Assembly: GCA_004154925.1 (NCBI GenBank)
Contig: QJNS01000183.1
Span: forward strand, 100,250-164,249
Length of the DNA stretch: 64,000 nucleotides
Direction of reading: 5' to 3'
Source of the DNA: Monosporascus cannonballus
Taxonomy: Eukaryota; Ascomycota; Sordariomycetes; Xylariales
The translations under genes and the position numbers were made by a program. The notes under the pieces were generated by a model. That model was not told the DNA's origin. It made no database searches and saw only the letters and a list, made by a program, of their open reading frames with translations. This document shows positions 39,401 to 53,542 of this stretch, in pieces (position 1 is the stretch's first letter; each line of letters begins with the position of its first letter).

Positions 39401-41815
39401 AAAGGATATGAATGGAAAATAATATTTAGAACGAAATATGGATTATTTAAATATTTAGTTACGTTAATGGGATTTACGAACGTATTAACAATTTTTTAAC
39501 GGATGGTATATTATATATTGCGAAAATACCTTAACGTTTTTGTTATGTATTATTTTAATAATATTTTTATTTTTTTAAAAATGGAAAAAGTATACGTAGG
39601 ATACGTTTATAAAATTCTTTAAGCTTTATAAAACGTAAAGCTGTTAATTAACGCAAAAAAAAACCAGTTCCATAAATAAAAAATGGAATATCTAGAATAT
39701 ATTATTATTTTAAAACATATTAAGATGGACCTAAAGAAAATTACTGTAATTACAGAATGGTAAACGTTAACGATAATTAAGAAAATATAGGTATTTTTTG
39801 GATTCGTTAATTATTATAGAAAGTTTATTCGAAATTTTAGCAAAATTGTTATATCCTTAATTAACCTTATTAAAAAAAAAGTTTAAATAAATGCCCGAAA
39901 CGGAAAAGGCGTTCCAGGAAATTAAAAATGCGATTATTAATAAGTTAGTACTAATTATGTACGATTTAAATCGTCCCGTCGAATTAGAAACCGATATTTT
40001 GGATTACGCATTAAGCGTAATAATCGGATAACGAAATAATTAAGGCAAATTATATCTTATCGTATTTTTCTTATATAAGTTAAAAAAAACCGAATTTAAT
40101 TACGGCATTCCAGATAAGGAATTTATGGCCATTATTATGGTATTCCGCGAATTTAGGTATTTTTTAAAGGGAAGTTTATACCAAATTAAGGTTTATACGG
40201 ATTATTAAAATTTTATTTGATTTATTACAACCAAAAAACTTACCGGACGATAATTACGATACGTAAAAAAATTGGCGAATTTTAACTTCGTTATTATTTA
40301 TAAAAAAAGTTTAAAAAACGGCAAAGTAAATGCCTTAAGTAAGCGATTAAATCTTGAGAAAAAATTAATTAAAATTAGCCATATAATTTTTAATACCATT
40401 ATAAAAGGATATTTACGCCCGCAATAAATTGTAATAATTCGGACAGTACCTTTAGACATATATTAGAAGATTTAGCAATATAATAACGGTTTTCCAAAAA
40501 ACTAAAAAACGGACAAAATATAGGTTTTAAAAAAATGTCAGATAAATTTAGTACGAAATATATACGAATATTAGTTATATGGATATTCAGGAATCCATAA
40601 AACCTTAAAATAATTTTAGCGTATATATTTTTTTCTTAAGATAAAAACGATAATTTAAAAGGTACGACGATAATGTAACCTTTATAATAAGGCTAAGGCG
40701 TAACGATATAAACCTTATAAAGAATTACAACCATTACCGGTTTTAAAAAGATTTTGGGATTTAATTATTATGGATTTTATTATTAAATTTTTTTTGTCCG
40801 AAAATTTAACGATAGAAATATATTACGATAACGTTTTTGTTATCGTCGATCGGTTTACGAAATTTTTTTATTTCTTATTTTATCATAAAGATATTAATAT
40901 AAAATAAATAATATATATTTTTTTCAAAAATATTTTTAATATATACGGATTATTAATAAAAATTATTTTAAATAAAGGTTCGATATTTGCATTTAAGTTT
41001 TGGCAAAACCTTATGGCATAAATCAATTTAAACCATAAATTATTTAATATATTTAAATTATAAACGGACGGATAAACGGAACGGTTAAACTAAATATTAA
41101 AAATATATTTACGATATTATGTTAATTACGAATAAAATAATTAAATTAAAAAGTTATTTATTATTTAATTGGCTTATAATATTAATTATTACGAAAGTAT
41201 CAAAATAATATTAGTTAACGCGAATTTTGGCTTTATTCCAAAAGTTTATAGGGAAACGCGTAATAACGGTTTAATTAATGTTAAAATAATTCTTATATTA
41301 AAATAATTACGATAATTACATTAAAAAATAAAAATAAAATTAAAATTTGTACGGAATTAAATAAGTAAATATTATAATTAAAAAAAGTTAAAAGAATTAA
41401 CTTTCGAAAAAAAAGAAATAATTTATTTTGTTATTAAAAATATTTAGATAAAAAAACTTAATAAAAAATTTGATTTCAAGTATATCGGTTTATATAAAAT
41501 CGTTAAGAAAATTTTAAAAAATAATTATTAATTGGAATTTTTACCAAAAGTTAAATTCTATTTAATTTTTCATATTTCTTTACTTAAGTTAATAACAAAT
41601 ATAATTAAAATATATATGGCACAAAATAATATGGAAGTAAAAAATAAATAAACATATAAAATGGAAAAAATTTTCGATATACAGAAATAAAACGGATTTA
41701 CCCAGTACCTAATTAAATAAAAAAAGTACTTAAATTCCGAAAATACTTGGGAGCCTGCCAAAAACTTTACTGGCACCTAACGTTTGTTGAAAAACTTTTA
41801 TTAATAACAACAAAC
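36420..41815 (+). pseudogene. G4 gag-pol remnant
   Basis: The landmarks along the plus strand are: the Gag zinc-knuckle relic at about 37355-37400 (CYNYGKKGYKAYKY); protease at about 38440-38480 (IMVDYGTLNGNY, the active-site DSG eroded to DYG); RT at about 39120-39620 (GKLRFMVNYRQLND, and an eroded catalytic box YFNNIFIF); RNase H at about 39980-40380; integrase at about 40600-41400; and a chromodomain at about 41650-41790. Stops are frequent, so no protein can be made. Gag extends upstream to about 36420, the start being uncertain. This copy shows the full domain order most clearly. Confidence 0.9.
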
Positions 41816-41819
41816 GCGT

Positions 41820-42381
41820 CCTAATTAACGGCTAACTAATTAATAACCGGGATATCGGGCTAATTGGCCGCGGTTTACGTTAACGTAGCAGTTATGACGG
41901 CAACCTTTAGCTATTTTTGTTTTTACTTTAAACGCTTAAACTTCTTTATGGCCTCCGCGCCTTTAATCCTTCGACGAAATATTTCGATACTACGGCGACG
42001 GAATAACCGCCTTTGTTTTTACAAACGATTTAGTTTGTTAATAGCAATACGTAATGTTTTACGAACTTATTTCTTTTTACGTTTTAAACGGTCCTTTTTA
42101 TTAAGAAACTTTTAGTATTCGGCCTCCGAAAAACCAAAAACGTTATAAGGGCCCCCATAATAAATATATCGCGTATATTTTAAAAACCCTTAAATAACTT
42201 TATATTCCGTATTTTTTTTTTCGCAACGAAAACAAAAAGATATTTTAAAACTAAAACGTTTAATACATTTTAAAAAAATTAAAATATTAATACGTTTACG
42301 AAAACGAAACTTTTTAATTTGACTTAATATAATAAGTATGTAAAAAGGAAAAATACTTACCGAAATTGCCAAAATAAGCAA
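41820..42381 (-). pseudogene. G4 antisense ORF: Zn2Cys6-like cluster plus coiled coil
   Basis: Minus strand, upstream frame open at 42190-42381, continuing with stops to about 41820. In the cluster region (about 42145-42235) the residues spaced x2-x6-x8-x2-x6 read C, C, Y, Y, Y, Y, beginning CFRCEKKNTEY. A long charged stretch rich in Lys, Arg, Glu and Leu follows (about 41900-42115), then an Ala-rich segment ending near a PDIPVI motif. The protein family is the same as in G1-G3 even though the overall sequence is clearly different. The start at 42381 lies close to the polypurine tract. Confidence 0.68.
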
Positions 42382-42422
42382 TTTAATTTTTAAAGATAAA
42401 AATCTTGGAAAAAAGAAAATCG

Positions 42423-42816
42423 TATTAAAACCTAACGATCTTAACTTCTTACGGACGGTTAGAACTATAAAAAGATTAAGCTTTAACCCAAGCCAAGGCG
42501 TTACGTAACTAACTTAAAGGTTTTAAAACGCCAAACGTCTTAAGCCCCTTAAGTCGGCAGAAAAGCTTAAAGGGCTTAAGGGACTTAAGGGTTTAAACTG
42601 TTTAAGCACCTTAAGCCAAAATAAGGATATATACGTTCGTTATTTCCATAATTTAAATAACTTTAGTTTGTAATGGAATATCGTTACCCAAAACGCCCTT
42701 GGTATTACGAAACGTAATACGTTATTACATCCATTACTCAGAATCCCACGATACTCCTGCTAACATAAACCCGTCGACTTAGGTTTAATAGTTGGTTAAA
42801 CCGCCGAGCCGTCATA
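42423..42816 (+). repeat. G4 3' LTR (394 bp)
   Basis: Begins TATTAAAACC (from TGTTAGGACC), ends GTCATA. Same length as the 5' LTR. The U3 side is more mutated here and the U5 side less, the reverse of the 5' LTR. Preceded by the purine tract at 42407-42422. Confidence 0.93.
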
Positions 42817-42979
42817 CGTTTGTCCTGGTGGTTGGAAGTGTAGATCTAAACAGAGGTCGTAATCGATCGAGTACCCGTTATCCGAACCCGATCGATATAT
42901 AGTTGTATATGATTTTAGATTATTTTAGTTGCTATATTTTTATATCGTAGCCGTATATAGCTGTATACGAAACTATTCT

Positions 42980-45900
42980 TATATTTTTATTATCGGATAT
43001 TTTATCATTAATTTGGGCTGTAAATAAAATTCTTTCTTAATTATTATATTAATAATTAATGTAATACAGAAAATATTATTTTAAGGTTTAATTTAATCGG
43101 TTCGCTTAATCGTTCGTTTAGAGATAATATATCGTTAAAAACTTATATTAAATATTTACTCATTTAAAGAGAAATAATATTAAATTTGAAAATAAAATAT
43201 TTATTTTTGTCAGAAATACAGTTTTTTAATGTTTCCTGTTTATTAAGAGAATATTTAATAAAAGCGTAAGTTAGTTATTTTACGGTCATAATTATTTAAA
43301 AAAGTAAAAAATATATATACTCAATAAGTTTGTTAATAATTACTTATATTATTTCGTATTCGAGTTTAATAACTATACTTTTTCCTAAAAGTAAATTAAT
43401 AATAAAATTGAAAATTATGGTATTTTAAACCTTATTAAGAATATTAATAGATTGTAATAATCTGTAATGTTTATAACGAGTTATCTTAGTTTTATTATAA
43501 ATATTGTAATATTTAATAACTTTTTAAATTTTTCTGTATAATATTAGAAAGTTATATATTTTTTTATAGTTGTCGGGTAATTTTAGAAATGTCTTGATGT
43601 TCGTATAATAGATTTATATAATATTCTTTTAGGAATCGTTTGGGTTAGTCTTTAAGAATATAAATGTTATTATTGTATAGCAACTAGTTCTTTAATTTTT
43701 TTTTGACTATTAAATTTCTGTTATTCTTTTTTATTACAAGAAATGCGGAACCGTCTTAATAATTCGAAAATTAATTTTTTTAGTATTTTATATAGCCGTA
43801 TAGTCTTATTTTTATTATATCGTAAGATTTGTAAATTTCGTTTACGGATTTTTGAATTATAATTGTTATTACAATTATATATATCCGTTTAGATGTCATT
43901 TTGTTTCTTTAATAGTGTGTATTTTGAAATTATATTTTGATAAGAGAATTATTTAAGTTTTATATCGTTTATTTAATTTTTGTACTTTTTATAAACAGGG
44001 TATAGTTTTTTTTAAAGCATTAATAATTATTAATAACCTTTTTCTATAAATCGAATATATAAGTTCTGAGTTTTTTAATATTTCAGAATAATAAATTACT
44101 AAGTAGTATTTTTTTAAAGAATATTTAAATATAATACTTAAAACATAATTTAAAACATCGGTTTTTAAACGCTTTTTATTAGCATTCAGTAATTCTATTA
44201 TTAATGCTTTGGTAATTTCGTTTTTAATTTATTAAACAGTTTGTTTAATTTCTTCTAGAAAATTAAATTTTTAATACTTTTTTCTCCAGTAAGGTTTATT
44301 AATAATTTAATTATATTTCTATATCCTTTAACTAAGTTACGGACATAACTAGTAAATTCTAAGACCTTGCAAAACATTTGTAAGCTTTGCTTTATTGAAA
44401 ATAAGTTAGTTCTTAATTGGTTTCAACTTGATATTTTGAATTTAAATTTAGCCAGAAATAAAAGTAAATCTTAGAAAATTTAGTTTTTAGATGTACTATA
44501 TGCTTTTCTCTAGATTAATTCGAATATCTGCTTTATTTAAAGTTTTCAGTATTTTAGCAATTTATTTTTTATATTTTTAAGGGTTTTAAAAAAAATTTGA
44601 ATATTATCGAGATATATATATATAAAACTATTTAAAAGGATTTTAAAAGTAATTATAATTATACCTGGAAATTTGTAAAGATATTAATAAATTCAATAAC
44701 CATAATTCGATATTCGTAATTTTCGTATATTATTTTAAAAGCGGCTTTTTTACTTTTTTTGTTATTCGAATACGATAATAACCGTTTCGAAAATTAAAGA
44801 TTATAAACTATTTTACTTTATTAATATTTTCTTTTAAAGTACTTATGAGAATTAAAGGGTATTTATTTTTAATAGTAATATTATTTAGCTGTAAGTAATT
44901 AATTATACGTCGATAAACGAAATCTGCGTTCTAATCGATTTTTTATTTATTATCTTTAAATTTAAATAATATAAATATTAAGTAATTTGCTAAAATTTTA
45001 AAAAGTCGAATATATCTCTTTTTAAATCTCCTTATATATTTTTCTATGACTCTTTCGACGTTTTCGAATTTATATAATAAGTTTTATAAAATATGAAATA
45101 ATATTTTTCTTTAACAAATATTCGGTAATTTTATTAACTGTATGACGATAATTCATAGCTTTCTTTATTTTAAAATAGCCTTTTAAATTTGTAATATTTC
45201 GAAAATATCGTATTAATTTAATTTGAAATTCGTATATCTTTAATTATAGAGCAGATTTTATAAAAAGATTTTGAAATATTATTTTATTATTTTTAAAAAA
45301 ATGTATGGCTTTTCTAATTAATTCGTAAATTACTAAAACGAAAGAAAGGCATTTTAAGATATTATCGTATGCTAAAATATCAGCAATATCTAACGAAAAT
45401 TAAATTTAATATACTTAATTTTAAACAGAAAGTATTTCGATTTTTCGAAATATTTGTTAATTTTTATATTTAAATAAATTTCCATTTACCGTAAGTAATT
45501 TATATAGCTTTAATATATATCTTTAAGGAATTTGCTTTTTTTGTTATTGTTGGAATAATAAAATTATCTTTTATTTTCGAATTAATTTTATCTTTAAACG
45601 CTTTATTTCTATATTATAAAAAACACTTAATTTAACTAAGATGTTCTTTTATTATATCGCGTAAGATTTTATATAATAAAGTTCTTTAATAATTTAACTT
45701 CTAAAGTTTTTATCGTTTTTTACTTTATATAATTTTTTAGTAAAAAAAGTTTTTATTTTCGGACTTTTTTAAAAACGTATTTTCTATAATAATTATCCAT
45801 ATATTTATACAATTCTTTTCTGCCAAATTAATATTTGAAAATAATTATGTTCTTTTAATACAATTTTTAATTCTGTATTTTTCGGATTATACAATTAAAA

Positions 45901-47600
45901 ATATATTTTTTTGAAAAAGTTAATTTTATATTTAAAAGTTTTTAATCAATGCAAAATATTAAAAAATAACATAAATACTGCTATATTATAGCTTTTTAAT
46001 TTTATTTGAATTTCGAATATAAATGATAAAATTTTAAATATTTTGGCTATTAGAAAATCTTAATGCATTTATCTTTATCGTTTGATTTTATAAATATAGT
46101 TTTCTTTTATTTCGATCAAAAACTGATTTGTATTCGAAAACTAGCGAAATAATTGTTAAAATAATAAAAGTAAAAATGTAATAAATTATAAACGTTAATT
46201 TAAAGTTTTTTTAATGTATATTATATTTTTGCAAAGTTTATAAAGATGTATAAATCATTATATGTAATTATTGATATCCAGTTAAAATTAACTGTTTTTA
46301 TATATATTTTTGTTTTTATATATTTAAATAATAAAGGCATTTTAGTTTAATACTTATCTTAAAAACCGCTTATTCGGAACAATATTTGCAGGCCTTAATT
46401 TGAAAATCTTAATAAATAAAATAATTTACGAATTTTAAAATATTATTTTAAATTTATATAATCATAATAATAATAGATTTTAGCTAGAAAATAGAAAATT
46501 TAACTTTTTTTTTCCTTTTCTATATATTATTATCCGGTTTCTATTTAGCTATTTTACTTTTTGAGAAAGGTTAAAGGAATTTTTTTTCTAAACTATCTTT
46601 TAATGCGAAAACGATATTTGTTTTTGAAATATCTTTTTTTTGTTATAATTAAAACATTTTATTTTTAATTTGTTTTTTAAGCCTTTTCGAAACGGTATTC
46701 GCTTTTTTAAAAATTTGTCTTTATTTTTTTTGGTTCGATTATTAAAACCTTTATCGTTATTTCGTTTAGCAGGATTATTTTAAAAATATTTCAATTAAAA
46801 ACACGCCGATCGGCGATAATACCTTTATTAATATATGTTATAAAATTTTAATTGTCGGTTTTATATATAATTCGTTTTAATTTAATACTTTAAACCGTTA
46901 TAGTAAGGATAAAATAATACATTTTTATATATAATAAAAATTATTAAGCGGTTAAATTTAATAATATATTTAGATGTTAAGTGAATTTAATAAAAAAGAT
47001 TAAATTATTCAATCGCATATTATTTTTATTTAAGTTTTTAAGCAACATTCGCATTTCTTTTTTAAATTATTTATATTTATTAAAAATAGAATTAGTTATT
47101 AACGAAAAGTTAATGAAATAATTTTGTAAATAACTCATTGTAATATATTTGAATTATAAAAAGTTTTATCATAAAAAATTACGCTATAATTATTATTTTT
47201 TTAATAATTTTCTATTAAAACGTTTTAATAAAACTTAAAGTAAAATCTGGTCTGAATTAAAAACTTTTACCTTCCTAAATACATAATAAAGTTTAAAAAT
47301 TGGTTTTTATTTTTTCAACGTTTAATCTTTAATAATAATTAAAAAATAAAATAATATTTTTGAATAATTTATATATGTCAAATAATAATAATACCGAAAA
47401 CTTTTATTATTAAATAAAATTAACTTTCAATAATAATTTTAATAGTTAAAAAGTATTATCGAAATTAAAAAATGTTTTTTAATATAGAATTGTAAACAAA
47501 ACTATATTATTACTTAATTAAATGGTTTCCTTAATAAATAATAAATTGTTATATATAGTTGGTAATTTTTTATTAATTAATATATAAAATCGAATATATT
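42980..47600 (-). pseudogene. Divergent Ty3/gypsy-like gag-pol relic
   Basis: A second retroelement lineage on the minus strand, strongly RIP-mutated. The reading direction runs from high to low coordinate. A Gag zinc-knuckle relic lies at about 46617-46660 (KCFNYNKKRYFKNKYR). RT fragments are at about 44764-44799 (FNFRNGYYRIR) and 44690-44760 (YEYRIMVIEF), followed by an eroded catalytic box near 44605-44625. RNase H begins near 44150-44185 (LKTDVLNYV). Integrase should lie at about 43000-43900 but I cannot fix its motifs. No LTR pair was found. The RT motifs are those of Ty3/gypsy, not copia or LINE. Limits are approximate. Confidence 0.72.
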
Positions 47601-47989
47601 ATTTATTTTGTAAACGTTGTTTTGTATTAATATTTATATTAAATTGAAGAAAATTTATAATTTAATTATATAGTAAATTATTCGTCGATTATTAATTAAA
47701 AAGTTATTAAAATATAACAAAGTTATGATATATTTATCTAAAAATTTATCTAATATCCGAAGAAAGTTTTAATTTTGAAATAATAATAAAACCAAAAATT
47801 GTTTTTTAATTTATTTGTTAAAAACGGTTACAGATTTTTTCTTTAATTAAAAAAATAATACCTTTAATTAAAGGCTTAAATTAATTGCTAAAAAGTAAAA
47901 TTAAATAGGTAATTATCTATATAGGAAACTGCTTTGTTATATATTCTTTCATTTTTCAACAAATATATCGAAATCTGTTAAATCTGTAT

Positions 47990-48176
47990 AATATAAAGCG
48001 GATCACCTAGATTACCTAAATTACCTTAGGTGGCTAATCTCTCTTGGCCGGAGTTTAGCCGTAACTGTCCACGCTAGGCCTTAAAAGTCATTCTTCTTAA
48101 GACAAGAACCTCTGTTCTTGTAATATATAAACCGTACAACAAAGATTTAATAATTGGTTAACCGACAGACGTCATA
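47990..48176 (+). repeat. Possible solo LTR at the AT/GC boundary
   Basis: The stretch ends in TTTAATAATTGGTTAACCG and then GTCATA, the same form as the R/U5 ends of the G1-G4 LTRs, and has a TATA-like TATATAAACCG just before. The part at about 48035-48120 has normal composition. Its left limit and target duplication could not be set, and its orientation is opposite to that needed for the minus-strand relic beside it. Confidence 0.4.
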
Positions 48177-48593
48177 ATACGGTACCGGCCGGAGTAGGAC
48201 GAGCAGATGTTCCGGGCCTTCGACGGTTCCGTTTTTTCTAAACCGGTTGTCCGATCTCGAGGCCAAAACGGAAGGTGGGCGTTAAAATACTAAGGGCGGT
48301 CGGGGCTGGTAATCTGGGAGAGGAAGGTGGGCCGGTGTACGGCCGGGATGAGTCAGCAGATACCGTCGTGCCGCATGTTCGATATTGCATCATTTCCAAG
48401 CAGCCATTTTTAGACTCGCAATGTGATTACAGTTGAGGATGAAACATAATGGATGTCAATGCAGGTTAGGTCAAGAATTGATCTAAGCCGAAGTGTCCTT
48501 CCTCATCCCGGTCTTCGCTATTTGCTGCATGGGGGTCCTGTGGTAATGGAATCGCATCCCAGAGCCATAGGGCATAACCATGTTGGGCCTCTC

Positions 48594-49731
48594 CTACTGG
48601 GCCATATGATGTGTGCTCATGCGCATACCCACCGACAGTAGTCCCTGGGATTTTGCATATCTAGCCGCGTCTTCTTCCTCCCCCACCTTGACCCAGTTCC
48701 AGAAGACCACATTCGATTTATCCTTGGCCTCCAACCCTCGGTAGGTCTGATATTCGCCATAGCCTTCCTCATCCTCGTCAACTTCCGTGACTTCCTCGAC
48801 GACAACCTGCCTCCCATTTCGGGACCGTACTTTCAGGGAAAATACCTAGAAGCCCTTGCGAGAATAGCGGCTTTCTGGCGCTGCTTGTACCCGGGCTCAG
48901 CGCATGTCCCGGAGCAGGCTGGGGTGCGGTTTGTTCCCCGTAGCGGCGTACTGCGCAAGGTCGGGGGGCGGGCTCTCAAAGTGCTCGGCGTTCTCCTCGC
49001 ACCGGCCGATGTGCATTACGAAGACGGGGATGATTTGTGCCGAGTCGAAGACGATGTACTCGAGCTCACGAGTGGCAACGTGAGTTGGCGCGGTGGTAGG
49101 GCTCCGTCTACGAACGCCAATCGTGCTCCCGATCCATTGGAGTGCTGTTGTGTATAAATGTCGCGCACGCGATGAGCCTCTGGCCGAAGAACTCGCTTGG
49201 TTTGGGTTGGCAGGTCGAGTGCGTGTAGCTTAGGGAGAAGTCCGCGCTGGGCGAGCTGTAGATCCCTGCACCGTGCCTCGAGCCGCAGCGGACCCCGTCA
49301 GCTTCGCTAGTGCCGGGATTCTTCGTGCCGGGTTTGAGAATCCCGTGTTGAACTATTAATGGCATGGATTGCCTCTGTGTGCCGTGAAATGCCACTCGCG
49401 GCTTCACGAGGTGGTCGACGAAATCCTCCTTTCGCGAGCTGTGCTGCAGCTAGGGCGGGGCATAACTCCGAAGGGTGCTCCAAGATGCCTGTAATAGGCC
49501 CCTTATCATCTTCTCCCGTCGGCGCTGGAATGCTTCTGCGAGGCCCTTTCTCAACACCTTTACCACATGTAGAATATAAATAAGAGGCCGAATACTTGTA
49601 CAGGTCTCCTGGAGCGCCTTCTGAAGGAGCTCAAATGCCACATCAATGATTGCCATCATTGAGCCCACTTTACTGCATTGAATATGGGGACAAGTGACCG
49701 AGGATCCGGTGATACTTGGCTGAGGTACCAT
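48594..49731 (-). pseudogene. PARP-like ADP-ribosyltransferase protein, decayed
   Basis: Several minus-strand pieces make one broken gene. The open frame 49407-49108 has the PARP-type NAD-binding features: FHGTQRQSMPLIVQHG, then RCGSRHGAGIYSSPSADFSL. A TAG follows WRS. After a frameshift near 49080 the fold continues at about 49075-48897 (RELEYIVFDSAQIIPVFVMH). After a further frame change an acidic tail (about 48800-48594, EVDEDEEGYGEYQTYRG) ends in TAG. Upstream, frame 49731-49450 is joined to the catalytic part by a single TAG. At least three stops and two frameshifts are visible, several of RIP type. The N-terminal region beyond 49731 is unclear. The family is inferred from motifs; substrate unknown. 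Confidence 0.68.
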
Positions 49732-49899
49732 GCTTGGAGGTGCTTCACCGTCCCAATTGCTAGCTCGAGGACGGCCATGACCGGCTCAAATACACCAAAC
49801 GCGCACTCCCCTGGCCTCCGCCATCTTGAAGGAATTTTCGTTGCTTTAGCAGTCTCGGCAATCTATCAAAACTGAGCGTGTAGTACGGTCACTACCTGT

Positions 49900-51700
49900 C
49901 TCAAGAGCCCATAGTTTTCTACTCGCCAGGTGACTGGTGCCGCTAGACATGACGGCCCTGCCATGACACATAAACTCAACACCTGGAATGTGATGACCAC
50001 TCCCTGTCAAGAGGGGGTAATTGTTATTCGTCTTTGCTCACGAAGCCCACTTCGCTAAGTGCGTCTACTTCGAAGTCGCGCAGGAGCGACAACTCAATTA
50101 GGTCGTCCTCGCTTAACTCAGCGGTATCGGACATCCTACTCTGTATCGTATAATACGGATCGAAACCGTTACCAGATCGAATTTATCTATAAACAGAAAG
50201 TGAGCTATTAGTACTCGGTGTTGTGGCTCTGAAGGGAATGACTCATGTATGAACGACATCGCTATATGTGACCCACACGCCGAGTTGGGCGCGACTGGCC
50301 GTTCACTCATACGTCAACAGCGTCGTGTCTTGTTAAGCAATGCCAATAAGACGTCTCAAGATGACGAATGAGAAGAAAACCGAGGGGGCATCATCTGCGA
50401 GTTGAATTGAATGTATACACATTATCGGACGAAAGGCCAAGACCGGAATATGGTTTGAGAGTAGGGAAGATGGCCTAAGAATATGTGTAACCACGAAAAG
50501 CGGGGCGATGAAGTTCAGCTCCTCCTTTTCCTTCCGCAGAGGACCATGGGGGAGCACACAGAGACTCCCAGTCCCCTAGCTAGCTGCTCACTAACAGAGA
50601 GCCGCTACTTCTAACGTTAGTCAGCCGCTATAACCGTAGGTGTACTGTAAGTGAACGAATGGATTAATACATATCGTACGTAGCAACAGTATATGGGTTG
50701 TCGTGTTAATAAGTAGGTTGTCGAGCAACAGAGTAGCCGAGGCATTTTGGGTTTCCCGCTGGCTTTATCGGCTTGAGATGAATTCATCCTCTATAAGCAA
50801 GGACAATACGATCTATTGACACGTGGCAACCTCATCCCCGTGCCGTTACTGATCGGGGATAGAAGCCCATGAACCACCCCGAACAATGGCGCGCAGCTCC
50901 TCGATAAGCCTCTGTTGGGCGTATACCGGCGGGCTTTCCTGCAGATCCGCGCTTATCCTTGCTGATTTTGTTCCGCGTCGGAGAGAAAAGGACAAAACGA
51001 AATCCGCTGCCGTCGTGTCCCGCCGGCTCCGATCATTGTTGAGACTTGGTCCCGGTAGACGACCATCATTGACGATCTCTGCCCGTCGCTGACCGTCGTC
51101 TTCGACCCATCGGTCCTACCCGCGCCCGGCGATCTGTTTTGAAGTCTATGGGAGCTCTCGCAGTAGACGAATCAGTAAAGATGTCTGAATTTATGCGAGT
51201 GTGTGTCCCTAAAGCCACTCCAGATATTAACTACACTGCTCAGTATGGTATCGAATACTCCAGCTAGCTTGGCCGCCAAGCCACTACCAAAGAGATGGAT
51301 CCCAAAACCATTTGAGAAGCGAGTGGTTTGTAATCCAAATGCGAATGTTTTCTGTACTCTTGCCGCTTAAAGATAGTTAGGCTCTCTGTAATGTTCATAA
51401 GGTTGATGTCGTTTGGGTCACAGTGGTGGCGCGAGTCAAGCCCGAATCGGGACATGGCATTATCGGAACGTTTTCTTCCAGTCAGATGCCTGCAAACTTC
51501 CAATCCCTGTCACTTGCGTTGGTAGCTAATTTGCTGGGAAGCCCGGGAAACCAACAACATCTGTTCCTGACACGGTTTCTCGTTCAAGCTACAACGCGAC
51601 GACACTCAGTCGTAAAATGAGATCTCCCGAATAGAAGTGGAAAGTATGTGAAGGCATCGCTCGTACACCTCGCTCTTTTCTACCTAGCGCATGTCTTACT
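49900..51700. other. Intergenic region before the mannosidase gene
   Basis: About 1.8 kb of normal-composition DNA with only short overlapping open frames (60-80 codons) and no recognised domain. It probably holds the promoter of the downstream mannosidase gene; no tRNA or other RNA gene was seen. Confidence 0.5.
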
Positions 51701-51724
51701 TGGTCTCACCCGTCTACCGCCACA

Positions 51725-53542
<1,818 letters not shown>

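Larger units (their letters stand above)
35928..42816 (+). mobile_element. G4: Ty3/gypsy chromodomain retrotransposon, TSD CGTTT
   Basis: A full-length 6,889-bp plus-strand element with perfect 5-bp duplications CGTTT (35923-35927 and 42817-42821). Both LTRs are 394 bp. Gag, protease, RT, RNase H, integrase and chromodomain appear in the order of a Ty3/gypsy element, with an antisense ORF between chromodomain and 3' LTR. It is heavily RIP-mutated but complete in structure. Confidence 0.95.

Noticed and set aside
1..48000. AT-rich block as mitochondrial or centromere-specific DNA
   Set aside because: It contains nuclear LTR elements with 5-bp duplications and RIP-type stops; a centromeric role cannot be excluded but nothing in the sequence proves it.
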